Of a stretch of 64,000 bases of DNA, positions 16,560-25,490 are shown in pieces. Origin of the DNA: JBGAHD01 sp044226395 (lineage in GTDB: Bacteria > Pseudomonadota > Gammaproteobacteria > Xanthomonadales > Ahniellaceae); assembly GCA_044226395.1 (NCBI GenBank), contig JBGAHD010000002.1, forward strand, positions 806,001 to 870,000, read 5' to 3'. The translations under genes were made by a program, and so were the position numbers. Positions within the stretch are counted from its first letter, which is position 1; the number at the start of each line of letters is the position of its first letter. The notes below the pieces were generated by a model. That model worked only from the letters and a program-made list of their open reading frames with translations, was not told where the DNA came from and did no database searches.

Positions 16560-17648
16560 ATGACCTCCGCCCCGCCACCGCGCATCAAGGGCCGCGGCGC
16601 CAGCAGCAATCGCGAGGGTCGCTTCGAATCGACGCGCCATGAGCGCGAGGACGACGGCTGGACGCCCGAACCCGACGCGCTCGCGCCCGCGCGATCGCCG
16701 ACCCAGGTCACCGAGGAAATCGCGCGCGAAATCCTGTCGAGCAACGACTCGCCCGACATTCCCTTCGAGCAATCGGTCAACCCGTATCGCGGCTGCGAGC
16801 ACGGCTGCATCTACTGCTACGCGCGGCCCACGCACGCGTATCTGAATCTTTCCGCCGGCCTCGATTTCGAGACCAAACTCTTCGCCAAGACCAATGCCGC
16901 CGAACGGCTGCGCCACGCGCTGCGTCGACGCGGCTATCGCCCCAAGGCGATCAACCTCGGCGCCAACACCGATCCGTACCAGCCGATCGAACGGCAATAC
17001 CGGATTACGCGCGAGATCCTCGCGCTGATGGTCGAAACGCGACACGCCTGCACCATCGTCACCAAGAACGCGCTCGTCGAGCGCGACATCGATCTGCTCA
17101 CCGACCTCGCGCGCGACCAGCTGGTGCACGTGTTCCTGTCGATCACCACGCTCGACAACCACCTCGCCAGCCGCATGGAACCGCGCGCCAGCGCGCCGCA
17201 TCGACGGCTCGCGGCGTTGGCCCGCCTGCATGAGGCCGGCGTGCCGGTGAGCGTGCTCGTGGCGCCGATCATTCCGGCCGTCAACGACGCCGAGCTCGAA
17301 CGCATTCTCGAAGCCGCGCGCGACGCCGGCGCGCGCACCGCGAGCTATTCCACCATCCGACTGCCGCTGGAAATCGCCACGCTGTTCCGCGAATGGCTGA
17401 TCACGCACGTCCCCGACCGCGCCGATCACGTGATCAGCCTGATCCGACAGATGCACGGCGGTCGCGACTACGACGCTAACTTCGCCACGCGCATGCGCGG
17501 CTCGGGGGTTTTCGCCGAGCTGATTCGACGGCGCTTTCGCGTCGCGCGCGATCGCCTGGGCCTGGGCCAGCGCGCGGCCGTCATGCTCGACGAATCGCGC
17601 TTCCAGCCGCCGGTGGCCCAAGGCCCGCAAGCCGATCTCTTCGCCTGA
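16560..17648 (+). CDS. PA0069-family radical SAM protein
   Basis: A 362-residue radical SAM enzyme. The iron-sulfur cysteines stand in NPYRGCEHGCIYCYARPTH (CxxxCxxC, about residues 80-90), followed by a TIM-barrel-like body with TDPYQPIE, VTKNALVERDIDLL and SILVAPIIPAVND-like segments (here VSVLVAPIIPAVND). This is the PA0069 or Rv2578c type, whose reaction is not established. The N-terminal 50 residues are polar and probably disordered. It stands alone between a DUF4126 gene and a cyclase gene. Confidence 0.87.
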   Translation: MTSAPPPRIKGRGASSNREGRFESTRHEREDDGWTPEPDALAPARSPTQVTEEIAREILSSNDSPDIPFEQSVNPYRGCEHGCIYCYARPTHAYLNLSAGLDFETKLFAKTNAAERLRHALRRRGYRPKAINLGANTDPYQPIERQYRITREILALMVETRHACTIVTKNALVERDIDLLTDLARDQLVHVFLSITTLDNHLASRMEPRASAPHRRLAALARLHEAGVPVSVLVAPIIPAVNDAELERILEAARDAGARTASYSTIRLPLEIATLFREWLITHVPDRADHVISLIRQMHGGRDYDANFATRMRGSGVFAELIRRRFRVARDRLGLGQRAAVMLDESRFQPPVAQGPQADLFA

Positions 17649-17741
17649 ACGTGAAGTTTTGCAGCGCCCGCGATCGCAGGGCCGGAAACGGCGGCAAAGC
17701 CCGCGCGGCGGCGTAGGATAGGCGCCGAAAAGGGCGGCTGC

Positions 17742-19571
17742 ATGCGTGATCGCGAATTCCAAGCCAGGGTGATCCGCCGCGTCGCGCGCTGGTGCGTCGT
17801 GCTGCTCGCCTTGTGCTTCGTCGGCGCGGCTGGCGCCGAGAGCGCCGTCGACGCGCGACCGCACGCCGTCAATTTGGAACCGCACTGGACCCTGCTGCGC
17901 GACGCGCGCGGCGAACTCGACGAAGCCGGCGCCCGTCAGGCCTTGAGCGCCGGACGCTTCCAACCCCTGCCGCGCGGCCGCGCGCAGTTCGGTTTCGTCA
18001 CCGCCGCGATCTGGCTGCACGTGAGTCTCGACAACCCCGGCGCCACCGCGATCGAACGCACCTTGGTGCTGGGGCATCCGCGCCTGGACGAACTCACGGT
18101 CTTCGTCACCGCGCCCGAGCAACGCCGCATCGTCGAACTCGGTGATCACGCGACCGCCAACGCGCGCGCGCATCCGCTGCGCGATCCCAATCTCGATCTG
18201 CGCATCGACGCGGGCCAGCGCCTCGACGTGCTGGTGCGCGTCGATTCCTCCTCGTCGATCCAGGTGCCCGCGATGCTCTACGACGCGCGCACGCTCGATC
18301 ATCGGTTGTGGCGCTCGCTTGCGATCGACATGTTCTTCTACGGATTGTTGCTCGGACTGTTGCTGTACAACCTTGCGTTGTACTTCGGCCTCGGTGATCG
18401 CACGTATCTGTGGTACGTGGGCTATGTGGCGAGTTTCGGCGCGCTGATCTTGATCTACAGCGGTCGCGGCTTGCAGTGGTTCTGGCCGGGCGAGGCCGCG
18501 ATCGCGGATCTCTCGGTGCCGATGAGCACCGGCGTGGCGCTGGCCATGTCGACCAGCTTTCAGCGCGCCTTCCTCGACTTGCGCCGCAACGCGCCGGCCT
18601 TCGACCCGTGGTTCAAGTACATCGCCTTGGGCATGGCGGCGCTGGCCCTGATCACGCCCCTGGCCTCGGTGCGCGCCAGCACCGTCATCGCCAATGCCGC
18701 GGCGATGCTGGCCTCGATCCTGGCCTATGTCGCGGCCGTGCGCTGCTGGCTCGCGGGCTACAAGCCGGCGCGCTACTTCGTGCTGGCGTGGTCGGTGCTG
18801 ATCCTGGGCGGCGTGTTCGTGCCGCTGAAGAACTTCGGCTGGATCGACACCAGCGTGCTGACCGAATACGGCATCCAGATCGGCTCGGCCATCGAGATGG
18901 TGCTGCTGTCGTTCGCCATGGCCTATCGCATCAACATGCTGCGGCTGGAAAACGAGCGCCTGATGAGCGACGCGCGCCAAAGCCTCGAGCAACGCGTCGA
19001 CGAGCGCACGCAGGAACTCCACATGGCCCTGGCCGAACTCGAGATCGCCAATCGCCATCTGCGCGAATCCAGTCGCCGCGATGGCCTGACCGGCGTGTAC
19101 AACCGCCGTCACCTCGACGACGTGCTCGACGGCATGACCCGACGCGCGCAAGCGCACGGCCTGCCGCTGTCGGTGCTGATGCTCGACCTCGATCACTTCA
19201 AGCAGATCAACGACCGTCACGGTCACGCCGCCGGCGACGACTGCCTGCGCGCCATCGCCGCGCGCATCGCCGCCATGGTCGACGAACGCCCCGATGCCTT
19301 CGTCGCGCGCTACGGTGGCGAGGAGTTCGTGGTCGTGCTGCCGATGAGCGATGGCAATGTCGCCTCGGAACTGGCCGAACGCCTGCGCCAGAACGTCGCG
19401 CGCATGCCCGTGGCCACGCTAGCCGGCGACGTGCCGATGACCCTCAGCGTCGGCATCGCCACCTTGACCGCGCGCGATGTCGGCTCGGCGGCGCTGCTGG
19501 CGCGCGCCGATCAGGCGCTGTACGAGGCCAAGCACCATGGCCGCGACCGCGTGGTCGCCAACGGCGGCTGA
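17742..19571 (+). CDS. 7TMR-DISM diguanylate cyclase (GGEEF)
   Basis: A 609-residue paralogue of the protein at 13945, with the same order: signal peptide (VVLLALCFVGAAGA), DISM extracellular domain, seven helices (about 190-395), coiled linker, and GGDEF domain from about 445 (DGLTGVYNRRHLDDVL, LDLDHFKQINDRHGHAAGDD, RYGGEEF). The RxxD inhibitory site is missing (RPDA at that position), so product inhibition is not expected. TAGGAT at 17714-17719 may be its -10. The two cyclases flank the DUF4126 and radical SAM genes and look like an old duplication. Confidence 0.9.
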   Translation: MRDREFQARVIRRVARWCVVLLALCFVGAAGAESAVDARPHAVNLEPHWTLLRDARGELDEAGARQALSAGRFQPLPRGRAQFGFVTAAIWLHVSLDNPGATAIERTLVLGHPRLDELTVFVTAPEQRRIVELGDHATANARAHPLRDPNLDLRIDAGQRLDVLVRVDSSSSIQVPAMLYDARTLDHRLWRSLAIDMFFYGLLLGLLLYNLALYFGLGDRTYLWYVGYVASFGALILIYSGRGLQWFWPGEAAIADLSVPMSTGVALAMSTSFQRAFLDLRRNAPAFDPWFKYIALGMAALALITPLASVRASTVIANAAAMLASILAYVAAVRCWLAGYKPARYFVLAWSVLILGGVFVPLKNFGWIDTSVLTEYGIQIGSAIEMVLLSFAMAYRINMLRLENERLMSDARQSLEQRVDERTQELHMALAELEIANRHLRESSRRDGLTGVYNRRHLDDVLDGMTRRAQAHGLPLSVLMLDLDHFKQINDRHGHAAGDDCLRAIAARIAAMVDERPDAFVARYGGEEFVVVLPMSDGNVASELAERLRQNVARMPVATLAGDVPMTLSVGIATLTARDVGSAALLARADQALYEAKHHGRDRVVANGG

Positions 19572-19650
19572 CACTGCTGACACCACGCTGACAGCAGCCC
19601 CCCGTCACAGTGGCGCCGTGCAATCGCGCACGCCTGACCGAGACGCCGCC

Positions 19651-20022
19651 ATGCTGCAAGCCCACGTTCCCGCCTGGTTCGAGATTCCCGCGCACAACAT
19701 CGAGCGCGCCGCCGCCTTCTATGAAACCCTGCTGTCCACGCGCCTGCAACGCGAACAGATGCTGTCGACCAAGCTGGCCGTGTTTCCCTACGAGAAGCCC
19801 GGCAGCAGTGGCGCCCTGATCGAGACCCAACAGGTCCAGCCGTCGCCGAACGGCACCGTGGTGTACCTCAACGTCGAAGACATTCGTCCCGTGCTCGAGC
19901 GCCTCGAGCGCGCCGGCGGCACCTTGCTGCAGCCGCTGACCGAATTGCCCGGCGGCATGGGTGTGTTCGCGCAGATCAAGGACATCGAAGGCAATCGCGT
20001 CGGCTTGTACTCCGCGCGCTGA
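19651..20022 (+). CDS. VOC family (glyoxalase-like) protein
   Basis: A 123-residue single-module vicinal-oxygen-chelate protein. It begins with WFEIPAHNIERAAAFYETLL and ends with the typical IKDIEGNRVGLYSAR; the second beta-alpha module contains VEDIRPVLERLERAGGTLL. Proteins like this act as dimers and bind a metal and a small organic substrate, here unknown. A GTG at 19618 would add 11 residues. The next gene is a WYL regulator, a frequent partner of such VOC proteins. Confidence 0.82.
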   Translation: MLQAHVPAWFEIPAHNIERAAAFYETLLSTRLQREQMLSTKLAVFPYEKPGSSGALIETQQVQPSPNGTVVYLNVEDIRPVLERLERAGGTLLQPLTELPGGMGVFAQIKDIEGNRVGLYSAR

Positions 20023-20122
20023 TGGCGATGACGCGCGTCGCGCGGCGTGACTGGCCCGGCGCCGGCGCGCCGCGCGCGCGACCCTCTGTTCAAGGCGCGT
20101 CGTCGCGGTCACCATCGCGGGC

Positions 20123-20818
20123 ATGCGACGCGCCGATCGACTATTCCTGCTCGTGCAAGCCCTGCGCGGACGCCGCGCGGTCACCGCGCGGCGCCTGGCC
20201 GAGGACTTGGGCATTTCCTTGCGCACCGTCTATCGCGACGTGCGCGACCTGCAACTGTCGGGCGTGCCGATCGAAGGCGAGGCCGGCGTCGGCTACGTGC
20301 TGCGCAAGGGCTCGGACATTCCGCCGCTGATGTTCACGCGCGCCGAACTCGAGGCCCTGGTAGTCGGCGCGCGCTTCGTCGAAGCCTTCGCCAGCGACGA
20401 TCTGGCCGCGCACGCGCGCACCGCGTTGATGCGCATCGAAGGCGTGCTGCCCGAGGCCTTGCGCGAACGCGCCGAGCGCTCGCGCGTGTTCGCGCCCTCG
20501 ACCCCGCGCTATGCTGAGCAACGCGCGCTGATGGGGACCTTGCACGGCGCCATCGACGCGCATCGCGTGGTTAGCATCGACTACACGCGCGAAGACGGCG
20601 CGCACAGCGCGCGCGAAGTCGAGCCGCTGTGCCTGGTGTTCTGGGGCAATGCCTGGACCCTGGGCGGCTGGTGCCGCATGCGCGATGACTTTCGCAACTT
20701 TCGAATCGATCGCATGCGCGCGGTCACGGTGCTCGATCAGGCGTTCCAGGAAACGCGCGAGCGTGGCCTGCGCGCCTATCTTTGCGCGGCTGGCGCGGGC
20801 GACGATCTGCGCATCTGA
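20123..20818 (+). CDS. YafY/WYL-family transcriptional regulator
   Basis: A 231-residue regulator with an N-terminal DeoR-like helix-turn-helix (LLVQALRGRRAVTARRLAED, then LGISLRTVYRDVRDLQLSG) and a C-terminal WYL ligand-sensing domain (about 135-225). The usual WYL triad appears here in divergent form within CLVFWGNAWTLGGWCRMRDD. It starts 100 bases after the VOC gene and probably controls it. No palindromic operator was recognised in the gap. Confidence 0.85.
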   Translation: MRRADRLFLLVQALRGRRAVTARRLAEDLGISLRTVYRDVRDLQLSGVPIEGEAGVGYVLRKGSDIPPLMFTRAELEALVVGARFVEAFASDDLAAHARTALMRIEGVLPEALRERAERSRVFAPSTPRYAEQRALMGTLHGAIDAHRVVSIDYTREDGAHSAREVEPLCLVFWGNAWTLGGWCRMRDDFRNFRIDRMRAVTVLDQAFQETRERGLRAYLCAAGAGDDLRI

Positions 20819-20826
20819 GGCGAGCG

Positions 20827-22011
20827 ATGTCGCGGCCGTCGTTGATCCTCATCGCTGGGCTGCTGACCGCCGCGCTGCTGGGCGCTTGCGCGCCGCCGAC
20901 GCCGTGGCCGAGCGAGGCCTATGTCTGGCAGCGCCGCTGGACCCCCGAACTGATCGCCGCGCTCGAAGCGCAGCAGCCGCTCTTGGCCGGCGCGCGCGTG
21001 CAAGCGATGAGCATTCCCGCCAACGGCCCCGCGCGCACCTTCGCCGTGCCGCTCGATGCGCTCGCGCGGCTGCGCTTGCCGGTGCGCGCGGTGATTCGCA
21101 TCGAGGGCCGACGACCGCTGGAAGACGGCGCGCAATGGCTGTCCGCGCCGATCGCGCTGGCTCGACAATGGCGCGCGGCCGGCATCGAACTGCGCGGCAT
21201 CGAGATCGATTACGACTGCGCGAGCGCGCGGCTGTCGGGCTACGCGCGTTGGCTCGTTCGCTTGCGCGGCGCGCTGCCCCCGGAATTCGCACTCTCGATC
21301 ACCGCGCTGCCGGCCTGGCTCGAGTCGCCCGATCTCGATGCGGTGCTGGCCGTGGCCGATGAGTCGGTGCTGCAGGTGCATGGCGTCGACGATCCGCATC
21401 GCGCGCTGTTCGATCCGGCGCGCGCGCAGGACTGGGTCCTGCGCTGGTCGGCGCGCACGTCGCGACCGTTTCGCGTGTCGCTGCCGGCCTATGCCACGCG
21501 CGCCGTGTTCGACGCGCGCGGACAATTGATCGCGGTCGAGAGCGAGGCCGGTGGCGTGATCGCCGGCGACGCGCGGCGCGAACTCTTCGCCGATCCCCTG
21601 GTGGTGCAAGACACTTTGCGCTGGCTCGATCGCGAACGCCCCGCGCATCTGCAGGGCCTGCTGTGGTTTCGCCTGCCGGCGCCGGGCGACCGCCGCGCGT
21701 GGAGCGCGGCGACCTTCGCCGCCGTGCTCGCGCGCGCCGCGGCTGCGCCGACCTTCGTCGTGCGTTGGCAGGACGGTCGCGATCTGAGACTGCACAACCT
21801 CGGCCCGATCGATGCACAATCACCGCGTCGGATCGGCGTGCGCGGCGCATGCGTCGCGGGGGACGGGGTCAATGGCTATCGCTGGTCCGGCGCCGGTTAC
21901 ACCACCCTGGTCGCCGATACCGACAACTGGCTGCGCGCCGGACAGGCGCGCACCATCGGCTGGCTGCGCTGCGAACATCCCGACGAGGTGATCTTCGATG
22001 TCCAACCCTAG
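20827..22011 (+). CDS. DUF3142 lipoprotein
   Basis: A 394-residue lipoprotein: the N-terminus LILIAGLLTAALLGAC gives lipobox LLGAC with the modified cysteine near residue 20. The DUF3142 domain follows; the block IEIDYDCASARL near residue 125 is its most recognisable segment and resembles acidic active-site strands of glycosidase-like barrels. It starts 8 bases after the WYL gene and overlaps the start of the next gene by 14 bases. Function unknown; a carbohydrate-related role is only an inference from the barrel-like pattern. Confidence 0.78.
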   Translation: MSRPSLILIAGLLTAALLGACAPPTPWPSEAYVWQRRWTPELIAALEAQQPLLAGARVQAMSIPANGPARTFAVPLDALARLRLPVRAVIRIEGRRPLEDGAQWLSAPIALARQWRAAGIELRGIEIDYDCASARLSGYARWLVRLRGALPPEFALSITALPAWLESPDLDAVLAVADESVLQVHGVDDPHRALFDPARAQDWVLRWSARTSRPFRVSLPAYATRAVFDARGQLIAVESEAGGVIAGDARRELFADPLVVQDTLRWLDRERPAHLQGLLWFRLPAPGDRRAWSAATFAAVLARAAAAPTFVVRWQDGRDLRLHNLGPIDAQSPRRIGVRGACVAGDGVNGYRWSGAGYTTLVADTDNWLRAGQARTIGWLRCEHPDEVIFDVQP

Positions 22012-24199
22012 CAAGCTCGCGCTCGTCATCGCGCTGGCCCTGAGCACGGTCGGTGGCACGGCCACGGCCTGCGGTCCGGATTTTCCGCACGAGGTCTTGA
22101 GTCAACGCGAAGCGACGCTCGATCAGTTCGTCGACGGCATGTTCTATTTCGAAGCCGCGCGCCTGGTCACGCCCGCCGACACGCTGCGCGCCGTCGAACA
22201 GGACTACTACGACGACAGCGACTCGCAGGCGCTGACCTACGAACGCAAGACCTACACGCCCGAGGAGATGACCCTGGTCGACGCCGCGCGCGCCGCCGCC
22301 GATGCCGACGCCGCGTTCAAGGCCGCCGAAGGCCTGCCCGCCGCGCACGCGCACTATCTCGCCGGCGCCGTGGCCTTCGCGCAGGGCGATGTCGATGCCG
22401 CCGCCACGCACTTCCAGGCCGTGCTCGATCTGCCCGCGCCGGAAGCCGCCGCGCGCGCCGCCTGGGCGCAGTTCATGCTGGGCCGCGTCGCCGCCTTGCG
22501 GGGCGATCGCGACGGCGCCGCCGCCGCCTTCATCGCCACGCGCGAACGCGTGCTCGCCGGCGCCGAGGATCCGCTGGGCCTCGCGGTCGCGAGCTTCGGC
22601 GAACAGGCGCGGCTGTATCTCGACGACGAGGAACAACTCGGCCAGGCCGTGGCGCTCTACGCCGAGCAAGCCGCGCGCGAGTCCAGCAGCGGCGGCAACT
22701 CGCTGCTCTTCCTCGCGCGCCGCATCAGCGCCGACGAAGCCCTGACCACGCGCGCCCTCGACGACAAGCTCTCGCAACGCCTGCTCATCGCCTACGCGTG
22801 GAGCCGTTCCGGCGAATTCGTCGCCGAAGAAGACGCTTACGACGCCAAGGCCCAAGCCCGCGCCGCGATCGAAGCCCCGCCCGTCGTGCGCTTGCTCGAC
22901 GCGCTCGCCGCCACGCCCGAACGCATCGCCGATCGCGAACGCCTGGCGGCCGTGGCCTATCGCGCCGGTCGATTCGATCTGGCCGGCCAACTCGCGCAAG
23001 GCGCCGAAGGCGGCATCGCCGCCTGGGTGCGCGCCAAGCTCGCGCTGCGCGCCGGCGACGATGCCCAGGCCGCCGCCGAATACGCGCGCGCCATCGCCGC
23101 GTTTCCGGCCGAGGAAAACTGGGGCTACGCGCGCGATGTGCTGTCGGGCGCGAACGACTCGCGCCGCCCGGCGTGTCGCGCCTCGGCCGAGCTCGGCGTG
23201 CTCGCGCTCTCGCGGCGCGAATTCGGCGAGGCCATGGCCGCGCTGTGGCGCGCCACCATCGGCGCCAGTCCGCAAGGCGCCGAGAGCATCACCTTCGAAT
23301 ACTGGACCGACGCGGCCTATGTCGCCGAGCGCGTGCTGACGCTCGACGAACTCAAGGCCTTCGTCGATGCCAACGTGCCCGCCGTCGCCGCGCCGACCAC
23401 GCCGTCCGACGGTTGGGGCGGCGCGTCATCGCCCACGGCCGCGCTGCGCGCCTTGCTCGCGCGACGCCTGATGCGCGAAGGGCGCGCCGACGAGGCGCTC
23501 GCCTACTTCGATGATCCGGCGCTGCGCGCGCTGGCCGACGCGCATGTCGCCGCGCTACGAGCCACCAGTTCGGGCGGTCGCATCGATCAGGCACGCGCCT
23601 GGTGGACCCTGGCGAAATCGACGCGCGAATCGGGCATGGAGCTCATCGGCTACGAGGGCGACCCCGACTACTCGGTGTATGGCGGCAACTTCGATCTCAA
23701 CTCGCCCGGCCACTACGACGAGCAAGGGCAGTGGATCGACGAACCGCGCCAGGATCTGCAAATCACCGGCGCGCGCACCAGCGACGAGGAACGCGCGCGC
23801 GTCGCCGCCAGCGTGGCCAAGCCCTTGGGTCGTTTTCATTACCGCTGGCTCGCCGCCGACTACGCCGAAAAGGCCGCCGACCTTCTTCCCAATGCCTCGC
23901 AGGCCTACGCGGCCGTGCTCTGCGGCGCCACCGACTTCATCCTGACCAGCGATCACGACCGCGGCTACAAGCTATGGCGCCGCTACGTGCACAACGGCCC
24001 TTACGTGCCCTGGGCCGCCAACTTCGGCAGTCAATGCGAGGCGCCCGATTTCGATCGCGCGCAGCAGCGCCTGGACTTCGAACGCCTGCGCGCGTTCAAG
24101 GCCTATGCGCGTAAGCTCGCGCCGTATTTCGGCGGCGGCGTCCTGGTGCTCGGCGCGCTGTGGCTGTGGCGACGACGCGCGCGCGCCCGTCGCGCCTGA
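21998..24199 (+). CDS. secreted helical-repeat protein paired with DUF3142
   Basis: A 733-residue protein with a signal peptide (LALVIALALSTVGGTATA) followed at once by CGPDFP, then a long helical, Ala-rich region with TPR-like repeats (for example AHYLAGAVAFAQGDVDAAAT, AARAAWAQFMLGRVAALRGD), and a C-terminal membrane helix with a basic tail (FGGGVLVLGALWLWRRRARA). That layout would leave it anchored in the inner membrane, exposed to the periplasm. The start has a ribosome binding site (GAGGTG) inside the end of the DUF3142 gene, so the two are translationally coupled. No enzymatic motif seen. Confidence 0.75.
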   Translation: MSNPSKLALVIALALSTVGGTATACGPDFPHEVLSQREATLDQFVDGMFYFEAARLVTPADTLRAVEQDYYDDSDSQALTYERKTYTPEEMTLVDAARAAADADAAFKAAEGLPAAHAHYLAGAVAFAQGDVDAAATHFQAVLDLPAPEAAARAAWAQFMLGRVAALRGDRDGAAAAFIATRERVLAGAEDPLGLAVASFGEQARLYLDDEEQLGQAVALYAEQAARESSSGGNSLLFLARRISADEALTTRALDDKLSQRLLIAYAWSRSGEFVAEEDAYDAKAQARAAIEAPPVVRLLDALAATPERIADRERLAAVAYRAGRFDLAGQLAQGAEGGIAAWVRAKLALRAGDDAQAAAEYARAIAAFPAEENWGYARDVLSGANDSRRPACRASAELGVLALSRREFGEAMAALWRATIGASPQGAESITFEYWTDAAYVAERVLTLDELKAFVDANVPAVAAPTTPSDGWGGASSPTAALRALLARRLMREGRADEALAYFDDPALRALADAHVAALRATSSGGRIDQARAWWTLAKSTRESGMELIGYEGDPDYSVYGGNFDLNSPGHYDEQGQWIDEPRQDLQITGARTSDEERARVAASVAKPLGRFHYRWLAADYAEKAADLLPNASQAYAAVLCGATDFILTSDHDRGYKLWRRYVHNGPYVPWAANFGSQCEAPDFDRAQQRLDFERLRAFKAYARKLAPYFGGGVLVLGALWLWRRRARARRA

Positions 24200-24343
24200 A
24201 CCCGCGCGCTTGCCATCGGCCGCCAAGCTGGCAACACTGGCCCGCGCCCGCGGACCGTGCGGTCACGCCGGGCGCCGACGTTTGAATGATCGCGAGTTTT
24301 CTTGAAAACCCCTTTGCCCTCTGTGCCCAACCAGGAGTGACCC

Positions 24344-24793
24344 ATGCAAGTTCACGTTCGTCTGATCGCGCTGGCCGTGGTCTGCCTCGCCGCCGCCGCT
24401 TGTAACAAGCAAGACGCCGCGCCCGCCGCCGAAACCACCGCCCCGGCCGCCGAAGCCCCCGCGCCGACCCAGGCCCCGGTCGAAGCCGCGCCCGCCACCA
24501 CCGAAGCCGCGCCGTCGCCCGAAACCGCCACGCCGATCGCCGGCGCCGTGGGCGAGCCGATTGGCGTCGCCGAGTGCGATGACTTCCTGGGCAAGTACGA
24601 AGCCTGCGTCAATCAGCACATCACCGATGCCGCCTCGCGCGGCGCGTTCGAATCCAGCATGACCCAGTGGCGCGACACCTGGCGCGGCCTGGCCAAGGAA
24701 GAATCGACCCGCGCCTCGCTGGCGCAGGTGTGCGTGCAAGCCAAGGAACAGACCAAGGCCTCGATGAGCGCCTACGGTTGCACCGACTGGTAA
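24344..24793 (+). CDS. small lipoprotein with Ala/Pro linker
   Basis: A 149-residue lipoprotein. The lipobox LAAAC puts the lipidated cysteine at about residue 20. A low-complexity Ala/Pro/Thr/Glu linker of about 50 residues follows, then a compact helical domain with four cysteines (in AECDDFLGKYEACVN, QVCVQAKE and YGCTDW) that could form two disulfides. An AGGAG-type ribosome binding site stands just before the ATG. A strong terminator follows. I do not recognise the domain. The 144-base gap before it shows nothing further. Confidence 0.75.
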   Translation: MQVHVRLIALAVVCLAAAACNKQDAAPAAETTAPAAEAPAPTQAPVEAAPATTEAAPSPETATPIAGAVGEPIGVAECDDFLGKYEACVNQHITDAASRGAFESSMTQWRDTWRGLAKEESTRASLAQVCVQAKEQTKASMSAYGCTDW

Positions 24794-24807
24794 GCCGCGC
24801 GTGACCT

Positions 24808-24840
24808 CGGGCGCCGCGCGACGCGGCGCCCGATCCTTTC
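24808..24840 (+). terminator. strong hairpin terminator after the lipoprotein gene
   Basis: A perfect 11-base GC stem (24808-24818 with 24822-24832, loop CGA) is followed by ATCCTTTC. It lies between two convergent genes and could serve both directions, though the T-rich side faces the plus-strand transcript. Confidence 0.75.
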
Positions 24841-24854
24841 AGACGACACGCGCT

Positions 24855-25490
24855 TCAGATGATGCGCAGCGTGATCGCCTTCAACACCGCGCGCGTGCGA
24901 TCGCGCGTGTCGAGCTTGTCGAGAATGTCGGACACGTAGTTCTTTACCGTGCCTTCCGACAGAAACAACGTGCGCGCGATTTCCTTGTTCGAATAACCGC
25001 CCGCCAATAGCCGCAGCACGCCGATCTCGCGTTCGCTGAAGCGTTCGCGCGGGGCGCTGGCCTCGTGATAGCTGTAGCGCGCGCGCACCGGATCGGTCGA
25101 TACCGGTTGCAGCAGCGCCTCGCCGCGCGCCACGCGCGCGATCGCTTCGTGCAGGTCCTCGGGCGAAGCGTCCTTGAGCAAGAACCCCTGCGCGCCAGCC
25201 TCGACCGCGCGCAACAGCAGATCGGCGTCGTCGAAAGTCGTGAGCAGAATCATCGGCGTGGCGTCGCCGCGCGCGCGCAAGGCGCGCAGCGCATCGATGC
25301 CGTCGATGCCGGGCATGCGAATGTCGGACACGATCACGTCGACCGCGTGGTGTTCGAGCAGGCGCAGCAGTTCCGCGCCATCGTGCGCCTCGACTTCCAG
25401 GCGTAGATCCGCGAAGCCGCGCAACAAGGCCTTGAGGCCTTCGAGCACCAGGGCCTGATCGTCGGCCAGCGCGAGGCGAATCGCGCTCAT
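24855..25490 (-). CDS. NarL/LuxR-type response regulator
   Basis: A 211-residue two-component regulator. The receiver domain has the acidic pair ADD (10-11), phospho-acceptor Asp56 in VSDIRMPG, a threonine in LLTTFDD and the lysine in LLKDASPED. The C-terminal LuxR helix-turn-helix reads FSEREIGVLRLLAGGYSN then KEIARTLFLSEGTVKNYVSD. Its ATG overlaps the stop of the kinase gene by four bases, so the pair is coupled. The frame extends further upstream inside the kinase gene but without family sequence. Confidence 0.93.
   Translation of the reverse strand: MSAIRLALADDQALVLEGLKALLRGFADLRLEVEAHDGAELLRLLEHHAVDVIVSDIRMPGIDGIDALRALRARGDATPMILLTTFDDADLLLRAVEAGAQGFLLKDASPEDLHEAIARVARGEALLQPVSTDPVRARYSYHEASAPRERFSEREIGVLRLLAGGYSNKEIARTLFLSEGTVKNYVSDILDKLDTRDRTRAVLKAITLRII

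Noticed and set aside
16536..19226. 896-codon open frame on the minus strand
   Set aside because: Opposite the radical SAM and cyclase genes; its translation is rich in His, Gln, Arg and Val without any domain.
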